From Drosophila pseudoobscura (Eukaryota; Arthropoda; Insecta; Diptera; Drosophilidae): a stretch of 64,000 nt of DNA. The stretch lies in the NCBI RefSeq assembly GCF_009870125.1, contig NC_046682.1, positions 1,612,001-1,676,000 of the forward strand, read 5' to 3'. Under the pieces are notes generated by a model that worked only from the letters and a program-made list of their open reading frames with translations, had not been told where the DNA came from and did no database searches. Shown piece after piece: positions 1 through 12,483 of this stretch. How positions within the stretch are numbered: position 1 is the first letter of the stretch; each line of letters opens with the position of its first letter. The translations under genes and the position numbers were made by a program.

Positions 1-230
1 GTACTTACCGGGCACCACCGGGCTTTCTCGCCCCTGAAGGCTTGGTTCCGGGACAAGCAAATCCCACGCGGAAATGCTAGTACTGTGGTAGATCGGAAAG
101 GAAGTCGCCAAAGATGAGACTGGAGAATGAAGCAGTATGCAAAAATACTCCAAAGGAGTTTGCAAAAAATTGTGGAAGATGTTCTTCACGACATATAAAG
201 AACATTTATGGTTCATCAGATCATTTATTG

Positions 231-425
231 ACTGGAAAATTTATGTTACACCAGAATATGTAAATACTGGAAAATTTATAACTAACCAGAATATGTAAGG
301 ACTGGAAAGTTTATAACTAACCAGAATATGGAAAGACTGGAAAATTTATAGCAAACCATAATATGTAAAGACTAGAAAAATGTATAGCAAACCAGAATAT
401 GTAAGGACTGGAAAAAAATATAGCA
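231..425. repeat. 35-bp tandem repeat, about five units
   Basis: Five imperfect units begin with CCAGAATATG (or CCATAATATG) at 251, 286, 321, 356 and 392, so the period is 35 bp with one 36-bp step. A half unit precedes the first at about 231. Each unit carries a variant of ACTGGAAAATTTATA. Units differ by a few substitutions, so the array is old. No long open frame crosses it, and it looks like a minisatellite. Confidence 0.9.
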
Positions 426-2840
426 CTGTACGATCAACCACATTTCCCATACATATTTGGAAAATAAAAGATCGCTGATGAGGAAGAGTGGTTTCTTCCG
501 AAACAGTTTATATAAAAAAAAGTTTTTATGCAATTATTAATAGTATTTTTATTGTATTTGTACCTTACCTTAAATTGATGCGGCAAACGCACGTGCTGGC
601 ATTAAAAATGAATTTGGTTGAACCCAAAAGGACCAACACTATGGTGGTGGAATCCAATGAGGGGCTGTTAAAAAAGTGCTTTCCACTTTACAAATTGGAA
701 GAAAAAGAACGAATGGATGATAAGTCGTTTCCGATCGCCTGCTTCGTGCTGATGAGATGTACCGATCGAATTACCATCAATTTCATATCAAAACGCAAAT
801 CCAAATCTAAACAACATTGCGTTTAGTATTTTTTAAAGAACGTCTAAATAAATAAAAAAAATATCACAAACTCATTAGAAAAGACTACTTTTGGCTCACA
901 CTTACTTATAAATGTACTCGTACATATGTTTCACAAGAACATTTACATATGTACATACATACTTACGCAGGCAATGGGACTTTCATTTGCATATTTGGCG
1001 CACAATAGGCCGACAACGACCCTTCCTCTGACCCTTATGCTCTGCTCTGGTCTGTGAACGGGCACTTACAATCGTAGTTCAAAGAGAGCTTTGCTTTTGT
1101 ATCACTGGCTTTTTTTTTTTTGTTGGATGCGCTTTGTGTTTGTGAGTGTTATTTGTTTGTTGTTTGTTGCTGGTGCACTTGTTTGGTCAAAAAGCTGCAA
1201 ACAAAGAGCCGACTGGACCGCGTTCAGCTTACGAAGGACAACAGTCTATACTTGCCATCCGTCACGTCACCCCTGTCTGTCGACGGCTCTATGTATGTAT
1301 TATTTATGCCTGCTTATATTTGTTCATTTTTGCCTTACACTTTGCCACATCTCAAATTTGTTTCGCTATTCAAAGAAAGGCTAAACAATTGCCCTCTTAT
1401 GCCCTTTTATGTCCAAATACTTGTATATATTTCGTTGTAAGCTTAGCACACCCTCTATTTCCTCGGACCCAGTCGAATTTCAATTCCAGCGGACATTTGG
1501 TACTGACTTAGAAGTAAGCTCTGGGTAAAGCAAAACAATTATCTGTTGGCTTATCCGGGCATCAAAAATCTTTTAAGCATGTAGGATCCATTCAGATGAC
1601 AATTTGAATATACAATGCTGACTTTTCGGAAGTGTGTTTCGATGTGACGAGATTATTATAATGTCGAACGAAAGCTAAGTCGATTAAGCCAAGTCAGCAG
1701 TTACAAGTCTAGTATGTACACAAAATATTTTGTTAGTGAACGGAATGAAACCAAACATTACTAAGTATAGTGAAATTGTGATCTATAGTTTAACTCAGGA
1801 AAACTTACGTTTACACATTTTACGTCGAAATTCCATAGAAATATCAATGATATACTTAATATGAATGCAAGGGCCCCAAGCAGAGAAATACTTTCCTGCT
1901 ATTTTCATATATGATATTGTCATAGTAATCTGAAATCAGAGTACATTCTGATGAAGGAGATCATCAGCCGAACAGCCGAGTCAATGTAACTATTTGCCAC
2001 AACAACTTGAACTTGAATACTCGAATTAAATAAAGATCCTATCACTACATCACACAGCACCCATATGGACGATCCTTATATAAAGCTTCTACTACAGTTA
2101 GTTCTGTATATTTTTCGCCAGTTTAAAAACGGTATAACAATTTGAAAACTTACTTCTCAAATGGTCTATCGATTTCAGAGTCTATCTCTGAAAATGCATA
2201 TTTAAATATGCATCTAATAAGTTATATTTATGAAATATTTTCAAGCGAAGTTTGAAATTTACAAAGATATAACAAAAATGTAAGAACGTTAAATTCTTAC
2301 AAATTTGACTTAATTTTGTTGCAGAAGAGATTACATCAGACGGAGGGATTACCGATAATTATTCCTTCCTCGATATATGTACATACATTTAAACCTTATA
2401 AAATGTAATGGTCGTTCAGCCTTAAATGGAATACCAATACCTCCACCAAAAAATGTATGAATGAAATAAAATATACATGTTATCCGAAGGGTCAGTCTGA
2501 CCTGTGGCACACTCCATCAAATACGCTGGTGATTATTACACTTGTCGCAGCACATTGAGCTTAGTCTCATCGGTTTACTTGTAGCAGTCCATTAGCAGCC
2601 TCTGGGAATGCGGCGGACCGCCATCAGCAGACCCCATCCTAAATTTTCCTCTACTTATTATGTCAACTTATTGTTGGACAGAACGTGACGGAAATACGCG
2701 TATGTAATGGGTGTCTGATGATTTTTGCAGGTTTTCTCATCCAATTCTATATAATACTGTACGATGGAGGATAAGACTTTTTCTAATATCGTACTGACAT
2801 ATTTGACAGAATTAGGGAATCAAATGATTTTTATGGACGG
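426..2840. other. AT-rich spacer, no supported gene
   Basis: No splice-supported exon or recognised domain was found. A 112-codon plus-strand frame (488-826) is followed by AATAAA-type sequence near 848. I do not recognise the peptide and it has no clear start context, so I do not call it a gene. The stretch also holds short TATG/TACA-type simple sequence near 935-965. Confidence 0.5.
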
Positions 2841-2849
2841 TACTGAAAG

Positions 2850-3140
2850 AATACAGGGGTATATTAGATTGGGTAGATATTTGTAACAGACAGAAGGAAG
2901 CGTTTCCGAACTCATAGGATATATACATACATATTATGTACATGCCTATCTGTCCGTCCCGCTTACATTTAGTCATCGGAGGCACCTCGAGGTGCTAGAG
3001 CAAACAAATTTTGTGTACGTCTATACATAAAACTTAAAATATTTTAAAAATTTTGTCAAGCTCATAACTCATAATAAGTCACCTCAAACGGCGAAAATCT
3101 ATAGCATCCCAAATTTTGAAGATAAGAAAAAACCGACAAC
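2850..3140 (-). repeat. Dispersed Drosophila non-coding repeat, inverted copy
   Basis: Read on the minus strand, this ends with the family's right end: a GGAAACGCTTCCTTCTGTC-like block followed by TCTAATATACCCCT near 2855-2935. It also contains the internal 'gtggatgcc...gattttcg' block near 3090-3120. The better-preserved copies are at 13416-14430 and 28150-28560. It is decayed and codes for nothing visible. Confidence 0.6.
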
Positions 3141-3658
3141 AAGTTGGCTGAATCCTATATTTATGTACATATAGAAAAGTTCAAACAGGGTTATATCCGA
3201 AAACATTCATACAATGGAATAAAAGAGAGGTTTTCCTATAAATGTAATGTGAGCGAACGATAAAATCCTTTACGAAAGGACGAAAACTTGCAGAAACCCT
3301 TTTTTATTCAGGCAGTATACTTATTTAAATCCCAGAGCCTTATGAATGAGACCTCGCATATGGTGCTGTGTCGTCTAAAACGAATCAGGTTTTTATTGCT
3401 CTTAAATTACTCGAAATATGACCACTTGCCCAGTCAATAAATATTATATGCGAGTTCGGGTGTATTGTAGCTGTAGGTCTCGGTATGTCGACATCAGTGA
3501 CCACAAATCGAAACTTTATCATGAAAACCTTTGTTGGTCTCAGGCGCCCAGCTCGAAATATAGTCCCAGTGCGTAGATGAGTTCAGTATTGTAGTCTTTT
3601 TAAATAAACATTGGGGGTGGATTGGATTCCAGACGTTTAATGGGAGTTTGTTAGTTCT

Positions 3659-6529
3659 CTATACAGCCGATTGATAAGATCTTTCAACATACGATTGCGA
3701 CCTTGCAAATTTTGTAGCCTGGCCAATTGCTCTTCGCACTGAATTCCCAGTCAGGTCAGTATATACTAGGAGAAGTACTTCGATATTATATCCGGTTATG
3801 TTTCGGAGTTTCTTGTTTTGAATAAATTCCTTTCCACGACTTGAGTTGACTTTAATATTTGGAACTTTTTTACCGTCTGAAACAATATAAAACAATGAAA
3901 TGAAAATATAAGGAAGTGACTGAGACCTTATTCTTTCCCGCAGAAACGAATACTATAAAAACGTTTGACAATGAAGTAATTATACAAGCAACATCTGAAG
4001 CGCATCTGGAGTCCATCTGGCATAAATATAATTGTATATGATGCATACACTGCAAAAATATCAGAGAAGCCTATAATCCAGTGACTCAACAATGAGATAC
4101 CAGGTATCGTACTACAGGAGCTTTGAAGCTGAAATTATATCAAGGCATCAGAGTGTGAATTGCGATTGCGTTCATTTCACATTTATTCGTTTTTCTTGAA
4201 GTTTCTTTTGTAGATATGTATGTATATAATCCATTTGGATACAAATCGGCCCACTAAATGAGCGAGAGTTAGACAGAAGAAAGAGGTGAAAGAGAGAGCG
4301 GTGCCTGAAAGCTTGATTTCCTAGTTCCCACTACAATAATAATCCGATCGAAAGCGGATTTTTGGGAATCGAGTAGACAAGATCATTATTTATTCTGCCT
4401 TATTGTATCTTTAAATTGTTGGATGCCACACAGGAGGGTTTTTTGTATCTTAATCTACGTAGTAGGTAGGTCTTAGATGATTAGAACTACAATAGAGCAC
4501 CGAAAATCAAGTACGGTTCTATCATACCTACTAGAATATCAGAGGCAATACTCAGAGAATAGTTGAGATGGCTAAGAAGAACTGGCTGGTGAAAAGTGCG
4601 TGCAACACCAACTCTGGTCGTTGGTAAGGTTGTTATGGTACGTACATATGTATGTATGTATGCATGTAACTAAACAACAAAAAGCAGCAAAGGAGAGCGT
4701 GTGACGATCGGCAACTAGATTGAGACAAGGACTGTGACTGAGACTGCGGCTGAGATGGAGACGGAGACTCCAGCGTAAAGTGGTTTCCTTTCCCCTTCTC
4801 TTCCTCTCGTTTGGGCAATGGCAATACATCATGTTGCGTTTGCCAAAGTCGCAGTCGCAGTCGCAAGTCGTTGACTTGGACTTGCAGTTATTTTTTCGCT
4901 TCTTTCGTTTTGTGTTTTCTTCGTTGCATATGTATACGGCATGTACGTATAGATGTACATATATATGAATGTATGTATAGGCATGCCATAAAACGAGGAG
5001 AACGTTCATACATATGTGACTTGTTCACATACGAATAGTATTTGTTTATGTATGTAAGCAGAAAGCTTGCGTACTCGACGATGTGCCAATATACATATGT
5101 ATCTACAATACGTGTACATATTTATATATTTTTATGCATACAAATCGTTATCTTTGTCCCACCATTATTATTATTATTAATATTTTGTTCTATGCTCTTA
5201 GTTATAATCAATTGCCTTGCAACCATTGATATGCTGCGTTACCGGTTGCCTTTGGCCAGTTAAAGATTGGGACAAGTGTGAAGTCGAGGACGCAGGGCGA
5301 AATTTCGCAAAGCCAGTTTTCTGATTTTCACTTGTTTCTTTGTATTGTATTGCGGCATTCCATGTGAACAAGAACAAAGCAAACACAAGAAAAAATACCA
5401 CGTCTTGGGGGCCGAAGCTTTAGATACCCTTACCGCTATGTTCCTAACGTACATATATAACGTATATATTTATTCATATATAGGCATTGGTACTTGGCCC
5501 TTAATCTCACTATTATATATATAAACAAGTTTTCTGTCATCGTCGTCGTCGTGGGGTTGCACTTGGACAGGAGCTTTCCCTGTAGTATTATATAAAATAG
5601 TTTGGCATATAGCTTCGAAACTAACTTTAAGGGATCGACAGTACATCAGTATGAATATAGGCAAGGTATTATTGTACAAATCCTGCAAACATAATATGAA
5701 ATGAGCGAGTAATCGAATTAAGTGAGGATCGAGTAATCGCCGTTTGCGTTCAATTCTGAGTGTTCTGTGCCAAAATAAAAGAACATGAAGAGAATGGAAA
5801 AATTGAGAAAGATCGAAGTTCACTAAACATAAAACGATTGAATTTAATAATATAAATAAAACCATTTGAATAAATTCATCCAGTAAAAATATACATAAAT
5901 GCGAGACGCCCTGCTTCGAACTTACTTCATCCGGGACTATGTATACGCGATTCGTACAAGTCCCCCCACACTTATGTCCTTTTCTGCGTTTCAAGCTTCT
6001 GCACAAAAAAATAATTTGAATACTAATATTTTTTTTATATGCATATGCTATACTACATAATTTGAAATAAGAAAACAACATACATATGTACATAACAAGG
6101 GAAGTGAATTTTACTATATTCATAGGACTATATAACAGCTTTAAGATGTACATAGTCATAGTATTTTTATACAATTCAATTTGTTGTTGAGTTATAGACC
6201 TCCAGATGAAATTTCATTCTCTAAAGTTTGTTTAGTTATCATCATAAACTAACCGTCTATTTTAATATCTACGTATTTTTTCCAATTAGCACAAATTAGA
6301 TCTTCGGAAGAGAGACGACGTGTGAGTGCATGTTGCAAAAAATAATGAAGAAACTTTAGTTAAAAACAGTAATCACGAAGAATAAACATTACCACCAATT
6401 AAGTAATCCGACGACTTTTAGTATATTTTCTTACAGACTTTCTAGAGCGGATTTTTACTTACTTGTAGCGAACTCACTAAAGATCCCTATACATACATAC
6501 ATACATACATACATAAAGATACATATATT

Positions 6530-6561
<32 letters not shown>

Positions 6562-9500
6562 AGTGTACTTTTGAAGCACTAATCAACCATATTCATATCA
6601 AAACTCAGAGGCCAAATGTCATTGTTTCTTTGAACGCTTTCGCTGTCGCTGTTTTCCTGCACTCGTAGAAAACCAAGACAAACGCATCGTTTGTAGACCG
6701 AACCTAAAGTAAAGCAGTTCTCATCTTAACAAACAATACAGCTTTTGTTCTCGACGCAATACTGACTCACTTGATAGTAATCTAGGGTGGACGTTCATTC
6801 GTATTTTAGAAACTTTGAAATTGTATTCTTTAAATATTTCATCTTAGTCCCATACAGTAGTTAAAAATATTGACCTTTTATATCCGATACGATACGATAC
6901 TCAAAGAGTAGGGATATATTACATTTGTGATGGGTGTGTATGTGTGATTCCTCATCATAAGATAACATAAGATATATACTGACTGCCTATCTGATATAAA
7001 AGTAGAGTCGCTGCACTGACCGGGGCCCTCAACGTTACCGCTCGATTCTACACGTCTAGTGGGATGGAAATTTTTTCTTCGTTAAGGCTCTAATAGTATC
7101 TAATTTCCCACCCCACCCGATCATAGTGCTATATTATAGTACGTTGCTATACTATAGATACAACATTATTTTATTTGAAACTACCCAGACGGTCCGGAAC
7201 TGAAATACTATGAACCGCTGTTTTTAATTCCTACTTCAAACTAAGTCTCATTTGCATAACTCTGATAAGAAAAACAGGCCAACAAAAAGATATGCGCGGA
7301 CAGAAACAGAGACAAGTGGATCTGTCTGTGTCTGGACATAAATTGAACAACATCCTCGATCTGGTTGTCGTCATCGTTTGCTTCTGCGCCCGATATTTCT
7401 CGAAAGATAAAGACACCTATACTTCAATCTCTAGATGGTTTGAGCTTTGGCTTTGGCTTCGTCCGGCAAAAACAGGAAACAACATTGTAAGTTTTTATCG
7501 GAGGTAGCCCTATGAGTATATTGGACTTGCCAAATCGTCATAGGTGCATAAGTAATTAATTTGTGCTTGAATCTTAGCAATCAGCAATGTTAAAAACTCT
7601 GCAATTCATTTTATCCCTTGGAGGGACTGTAGTACGCCATAAGATACTATGGGAGCTTCCCTGTGTAGTTTACCTGGAAAAACTGCAAATACCCATTAGT
7701 TTTCCAGGGTGTGCAGGCTTCGTGTCTCTGAACCTATGCCGTCTTTCTTGTTTTATTTTATTGATTTCTTGTATTCGCATTCACCTGTTGTTATTTTGAG
7801 TGTGTTTATTTTTGCGTCGACGGAAAAAAACAGCATCAACATCGACAATACAACTAGTTTTCCATGTGCATTCCGGTCGACTGTCGTCTCATGTCGTCCC
7901 GGCGGATCGACGCTGTTCGTGGCGTCGCAATTCGGATTCGGACTTTATCTATATAACCCAAAACACGTTTTTCGCTGCATTTTCTCAATAGACTGACACA
8001 TGCAAGCTCCAAGCTCTTTCGCATACGAGTATTTAGCTATGTACATATAAATGTTTGTACGTATAAATGCAAGTGTGTGTTTATGTATGAAGTTGTACAC
8101 ATGCGCGGATATTTATGCATTATGCGTAACAAAACCAGGCTCCAGTCCAGTCAACTTATCACTAAAATTTTCGCCTTACCATTTGCAAAAACCAAATCTA
8201 AAGAAATAAGAAATGTTTCAGTACGATGCAAATCTGTTATCACATTAAGCAGTACTCTACTCGTAGTTTAGATACTTAAATAAATCTTCGTCTAAGTTAT
8301 TTCACTCCGAGACGTTACCCTACTACTAGCTGCCTATATAGAAATATAGAAATAGTTAGCCAGTCTTAAAACTTACACGTTTCTAATTCTATTTGAAATC
8401 AAAATTTCCGCGACTAAAGCAAGCACGAAAATGCGTGAGTAAGTAAATTCAGAAAAATTATACTATTCAATTTCTAGTTCTTTGCGTATGCTGCCAGGTT
8501 TTCCGGTCGGCTCGATTAACTAGCCGAGCTTGGAACTGGATAAAAAACCTGTCATTCTGCCTCGGAACGAACTCTTCAAGTTAAGTCTAATGATAGTGCG
8601 TGCAATCGTGTGAGTGCACCTCTTTGGAATCTACATACGGGTATACCTTCGACGGAATGACGTTTTTGGATACAGACGAAAAGAGTAATTTATTGCACAA
8701 AGAAAATATTTCAGAGTGGTAAAAATGGATTTTAAGGATTAAATCAAAATCTAATTCATTTAAATGTTTTTAGTAAATAATGCGCATTCACATCCCTACC
8801 GCAAACGGGAAAACTCCGTTGCGGCCCACTTTTATTTATGTTTACGATTAATCAAATTCGAATTGTCGCGATCGGGTAACTATTACACCCAGCATAAATA
8901 CGTTATTATTGCCAGCCAAACTTCGACAGTATTGAAATCTTTTTCCCTCTAAATTTTAGAGGAATATTTGGTCGCTTTCCTTTTAACTCCAAAAATATGG
9001 ATAGCTGACTATATAGCGTTCTTTCTTGTTACACTGTCAGGTAGATGTTGAGATGTTCCTTGGATATGCTCCCCACCACATAACATATGGGAGTATTTCC
9101 CGTGGCTGTAAGCAAATTGTCTAAGACATTTTTAGATGGCCGCATATTCTCTTTGTTGTTGCATCATTATGCGGTAGAAATACTGTGCGGAGGGGAAGTT
9201 GGAAGTCCATCGAGGATTTCTTCTTAAATGTTTGCTTGTATCATTGTTTCGCCTTTGATTATCTCTTTGATGTAACCGTGGAGTGGACCTTATTATAAAC
9301 GCTATGCCTGTGCCTCCAGTCGCGAGTCGCCAGAATTTATGGCGTTCCACGCTGACACCCCTGGACAACACAAACAAACCCAACAAACAATCGACAAGCG
9401 GCAACAAAAACAAATAATTTGACAGATGTACCAATATTATTAAGCCTCTCTTTGAGCAACAGAACAGTTAAGAGTACTAGCAGCATTAGCATCAATTCAA

Positions 9501-10266
9501 CAACACGGGGATGGGAAGAGCTGGAGCTGACAGCAGGTAAATTTTAGATGTACATACGTCGTGGTTCGATCTTAAACATAAAATCGTATGAAGCGCATGC
9601 GCAGTGTCGCTCTAAACAGGAACGGAACTGAAATTAAGAACGATAACACCGCAAATCACACAATGTCAGTGAACGATTAATTCAAAAATCGTACTCAATT
9701 TTCGTGCGATTGCAATTGCATGCATACACTGATATATCTATGGACATATATAAGTATGTATGTATGTATACCTACAGAGGTACATATGTATGCATGTATG
9801 TATATGCAACAAACCAGTCTGAACCATCGAATACACGATCTGCAACTCCTTGGAGCCGCTACTGACGAGATCTGTTGGCCCCTTTGCCACCACAGCGCGA
9901 GCTTCAATTCCAGTTCCCTGTCCCAGCCCCAGTCCCAGCAACACCATCAAAGATCTTCTCGCGTGGCAAGTGCACCTGTCGCGACCAATGCTTGTGTGCA
10001 GAAAGTCCAGACGAAGCCAGACCAGATTTTAGCACTGCAGGTCCGATACAATTAGCATGTTATAAGAGTTCAGAGAAGTAAACTTTTACCGGCTTTCATA
10101 TTTAAGGTTATATATTTCGTAATGTCTTCATCGTTCGATTAAAGACGGATTTGCTAAAATTTCAAGGAACTTATGGAAGCATGAGAAAAAGGTGTGCTTC
10201 ATTTGATTAGTTACAGTAAGTATAAAGCACTCACCTATGCAATCTACCTAAAGGGTAGAGTTCCAT
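3659..10266 (-). CDS. Candidate four-exon gene of unknown function (about 164 aa)
   Basis: I do not recognise this gene. On the minus strand four segments join in frame: 10266-10235 (ATG, 32 nt, donor GTGAGT), 5998-5926 (73 nt, acceptor TTTTTTTGTGCAG, donor GTAAGT), 5682-5511 (172 nt, acceptor TATGTTTGCAG, donor GTGAGA) and 3876-3659 (acceptor TTATATTGTTTCAG, stop TAG). The total is 495 nt, exactly 165 codons. Exon 2 encodes a basic, Cys-containing stretch with the core KGHKCGGTC. Exon 3 is hydrophobic and then ends in five Asp. Exon 4 reads as an ordinary basic soluble tail. The three downstream exons are the better supported part; the short ATG exon, 4.2 kb upstream, is an inference. No signal peptide or known domain was seen. 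An alternative reading is chance splice sites in an AT-rich spacer. Confidence 0.35.
4260..4440 (+). repeat. Decayed fragment of the dispersed repeat
   Basis: The segment has the same order of blocks as 14041-14200: a purine-rich run with GAGAGAG, a 'cgatc' region, then 'ttgtatctttaaa' and 'ggatgccaca'. Identity is low, so this is an old fragment. It lies inside the last intron of the candidate gene at 3659-10266. Confidence 0.4.
6486..6562. repeat. (ATAC)n / (TA)n microsatellite
   Basis: Six or so ATAC units (from about 6487) run directly into a long alternating TA tract ending near 6562. Similar short TATG/TACA arrays occur throughout the spacers (for example near 4640, 9755, 24910 and 41990). 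Confidence 0.9.
6885..7070 (-). repeat. Dispersed repeat, inverted copy with internal deletion
   Basis: The left edge (CGATACTCAAAGAGTAGGG) is the reverse complement of the family's right terminus seen near 28540. The right part (near 6990-7050) is the reverse complement of the family's left terminus at 13428-13485 (GTTGTGAGTTGCTGCGG, ...CTCTACATTTATACCCGAT). The middle of the element is missing, so two ends are nearly joined. Confidence 0.6.
7071..10234. other. Spacer (intron 1 of the candidate gene), no other gene supported
   Basis: Several frames of 60-110 codons exist (for example 7292-7507 +, 9132-9434 -, 9720-10055 +), but none has a recognised domain or a convincing set of splice sites. 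The segments 7290-7400 and 9840-10020 are more GC-rich than their surroundings and could be conserved non-coding or unrecognised exons. Confidence 0.4.
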
Positions 10267-11218
10267 TAATTATTGTGATGAGTATCCCTTCTCTGACTAG
10301 GTTCATTGGTCGTACATAGTACATATATGCAATCATACCTATATATTCCTATAAGTACTTGCATACATACATTTAATTGTACAGTTGTTTTATGGCACTT
10401 TTGCATATTCACATTGGTATTGCGTCACATTTAACTCTTTGCTATAAGTTTTAGAACGCATTGGAAATAAATAATATCACGATAGCCGTATGTAGAGAAT
10501 ATTTATTTATTTTCGGTAATATTTATTTTATCTATATCTTTGAATGTATTTGTGTCGAGACAGTCAATATCATTAGCAACGACAGCAATTATACTTATGT
10601 ACATAAGCAAATAAAATCGGCGCTCCCAATCACTACGTTTATTCATTTTTTTTTTTAATTGATAAGTGTTTGACCTCTATATTGCCAGTTCAAATTTAGT
10701 TGTTTGTGCATGTTTTTGTTTGTAATCGATCGAGGCATTTCGACAGTTCAATTCAGTATCTCAAAATTTGTTCATTTATTGCATTTTAACAGAACACTAG
10801 TTACTCGTCTCCAAATAAAACGAATAATTTCGTTATTTATCTGAGCTTATTTTTTTCTATCCTTCTATATCCAATTAAAGTATGAGGGCTAGTCAGGGAT
10901 TTTTGAATTCAGATTTCAGTGATCTCGCACGCGCGAAACCACGCACAATGAGCCAACGACAACTGTAACGGTAATTGTGGCGGAAAAACGACGCGTGTTT
11001 GAAGTACCACCAACTCTGCGGCGTGGCACCGTGGCAATGTTTGTCGCCTGAATTCCAATTTCAAGTCCGCATCCACCGAAGAGAGAGATGACTGCAAAGC
11101 GCTCACACTGTCGCTGTCACGCTGAGCAACAAAGCTCGCTACGCCAAAGAGACCCGGACAAGTTTTCGTTCAGAGAGAACTTCAGTCGAACAGCATAAGA
11201 ACAATATTAAGGTGGTTT

Positions 11219-11403
11219 TGTCTCTCTCTCTCTCTCCCTCTCTCTTTAAACTAAGAGAAAAATTTTCCCTGGTTTGGATTGGTTGGAATGAGAGCAGCCA
11301 ATAGGAACATATGGAAATTTAATGTTAACAGATAGAGAGAGGGTAAGTTACTTTCACTGTTAATTTAATGTTAACGGAGAGAGTGAGAGAGAGAGAGAGA
11401 GAG
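11219..11403. repeat. CT/GA-rich tracts
   Basis: There is a pure CT run at 11219-11246 and a GA run at 11377-11403. Between them is an imperfect direct repeat of TTAATTTAATGTTAAC followed by a GA block (about 11318 and 11361). Such (GA)n tracts are binding sites for GAGA factor in flies. Here they sit just upstream of a candidate core promoter. Confidence 0.8.
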
Positions 11404-11561
11404 TCTGGTAGTTACTTACTCTCACTGTTACTTACGTACTCTCTCTAAGCTGGATTTACTTAAAAATCAAATTAACTTCCGATTTGGAATTGATCTCCGC
11501 CTCCCGTTGCTGATTGGCAATGTAAGAGCCCTGCAAGAGCATACATAGTGCATAAGAGATG

Positions 11562-11665
11562 TATAGAATCATTCGAGTCAGACTCTTTCAGCTCAGTTTC
11601 AGTTCTCACAGACGAGCTGCCAGACATTTAACCACATTGATTTATTCCGCAGGAAGGAGAAAAGG
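11562..11665 (+). promoter_or_regulatory. Candidate core promoter (Inr + DPE) and first exon, plus strand
   Basis: An initiator TCAGTT places +1 at A 11595. AGACAT starts at +28 (11622), exactly the position and consensus of the Drosophila DPE. TATAGAAT lies near -33. GA-rich tracts occur 200-370 bp upstream. A strong donor GTAAGA follows at 11666, so a short non-coding first exon of about 71 nt is plausible. No plus-strand coding gene was found downstream in the window, so the transcript's identity is unknown. Confidence 0.45.
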
Positions 11666-12483
11666 AGTAAGATTTTGTTTTCGGGAAGCATTAAAACCAA
11701 TTTAACTAAATTTGTTGCTAATTAGATACTGTGCTGCGCGCCATCCTTCTACTGATTGATGATTGTGGTGTAAACCCAAATTTTACAGATATATATGAAA
11801 TATAATAAATGTTCAATTTTTTCATTTGAAAAAAATTAACCTGTATATAAATATGACGTAGGAATTGTCCAGAGGTGCTTTGAAACATGCAAGGCCTACA
11901 AACTAATGGGTCTCCAGAAGGATGCCAAAGAGAAGGAGATTAAGAAAGGAAATTATTAAAGGAAATAGAACTGCAATAGGCAGCAAGATTAAATATTAAG
12001 AATCGAGTGCTAGAAAAGCAGGCGAAAACAAAAATCACGTAGTAGTTTCCGTTACAAAAGCCGATTTTAAATATAACAGCAAATATAAACCGTTAAAAAG
12101 TTCATTGACGGGGAATTTCTTGGCCGTCAGGTGGGTCTGTGTAAATTTCATCCCTGTGTAGTTGCCATGTACATATATTTTCGATAAGCTACAAATACAA
12201 AACTACGTTCTTGCTTCTTTGCGCTGCTTTTACAGACCAGATACACCCGATAACGATACTGATAAGAAGTGGGTAGAAGCGGCATGTCTATCGAATTTTA
12301 ATTTAATTTTTCAAGCTAAAAACGTTGGGTAAAACTCGAGAGATCCATATTTGAACCGATATATAATTGTATATCGGCCTGAAACGCATGTATAATGTTG
12401 CTGTGACCAGTTGTTAAATTTTGCAATATTTTTCGTTTTTAATAAAACTCATATAATATTAATATTAATTCATTTTATTTATT

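Noticed and set aside
488..826. 112-codon plus-strand frame near the left edge
   Set aside because: No recognised domain, no supporting splice sites and no start codon with clear context; the region is AT-rich spacer.
5470..6174. A single 234-codon minus-strand ORF
   Set aside because: It is better explained as two exons (5998-5926 and 5682-5511) with strong splice sites and an intron that happens to lack stops. The N-terminal part is AT-rich and looks like translated intron.
11161..11215. Second initiator-like TTCAGTC near 11184
   Set aside because: The +28 position lacks a DPE and no TATA box is seen, so it is weaker than the site at 11595.
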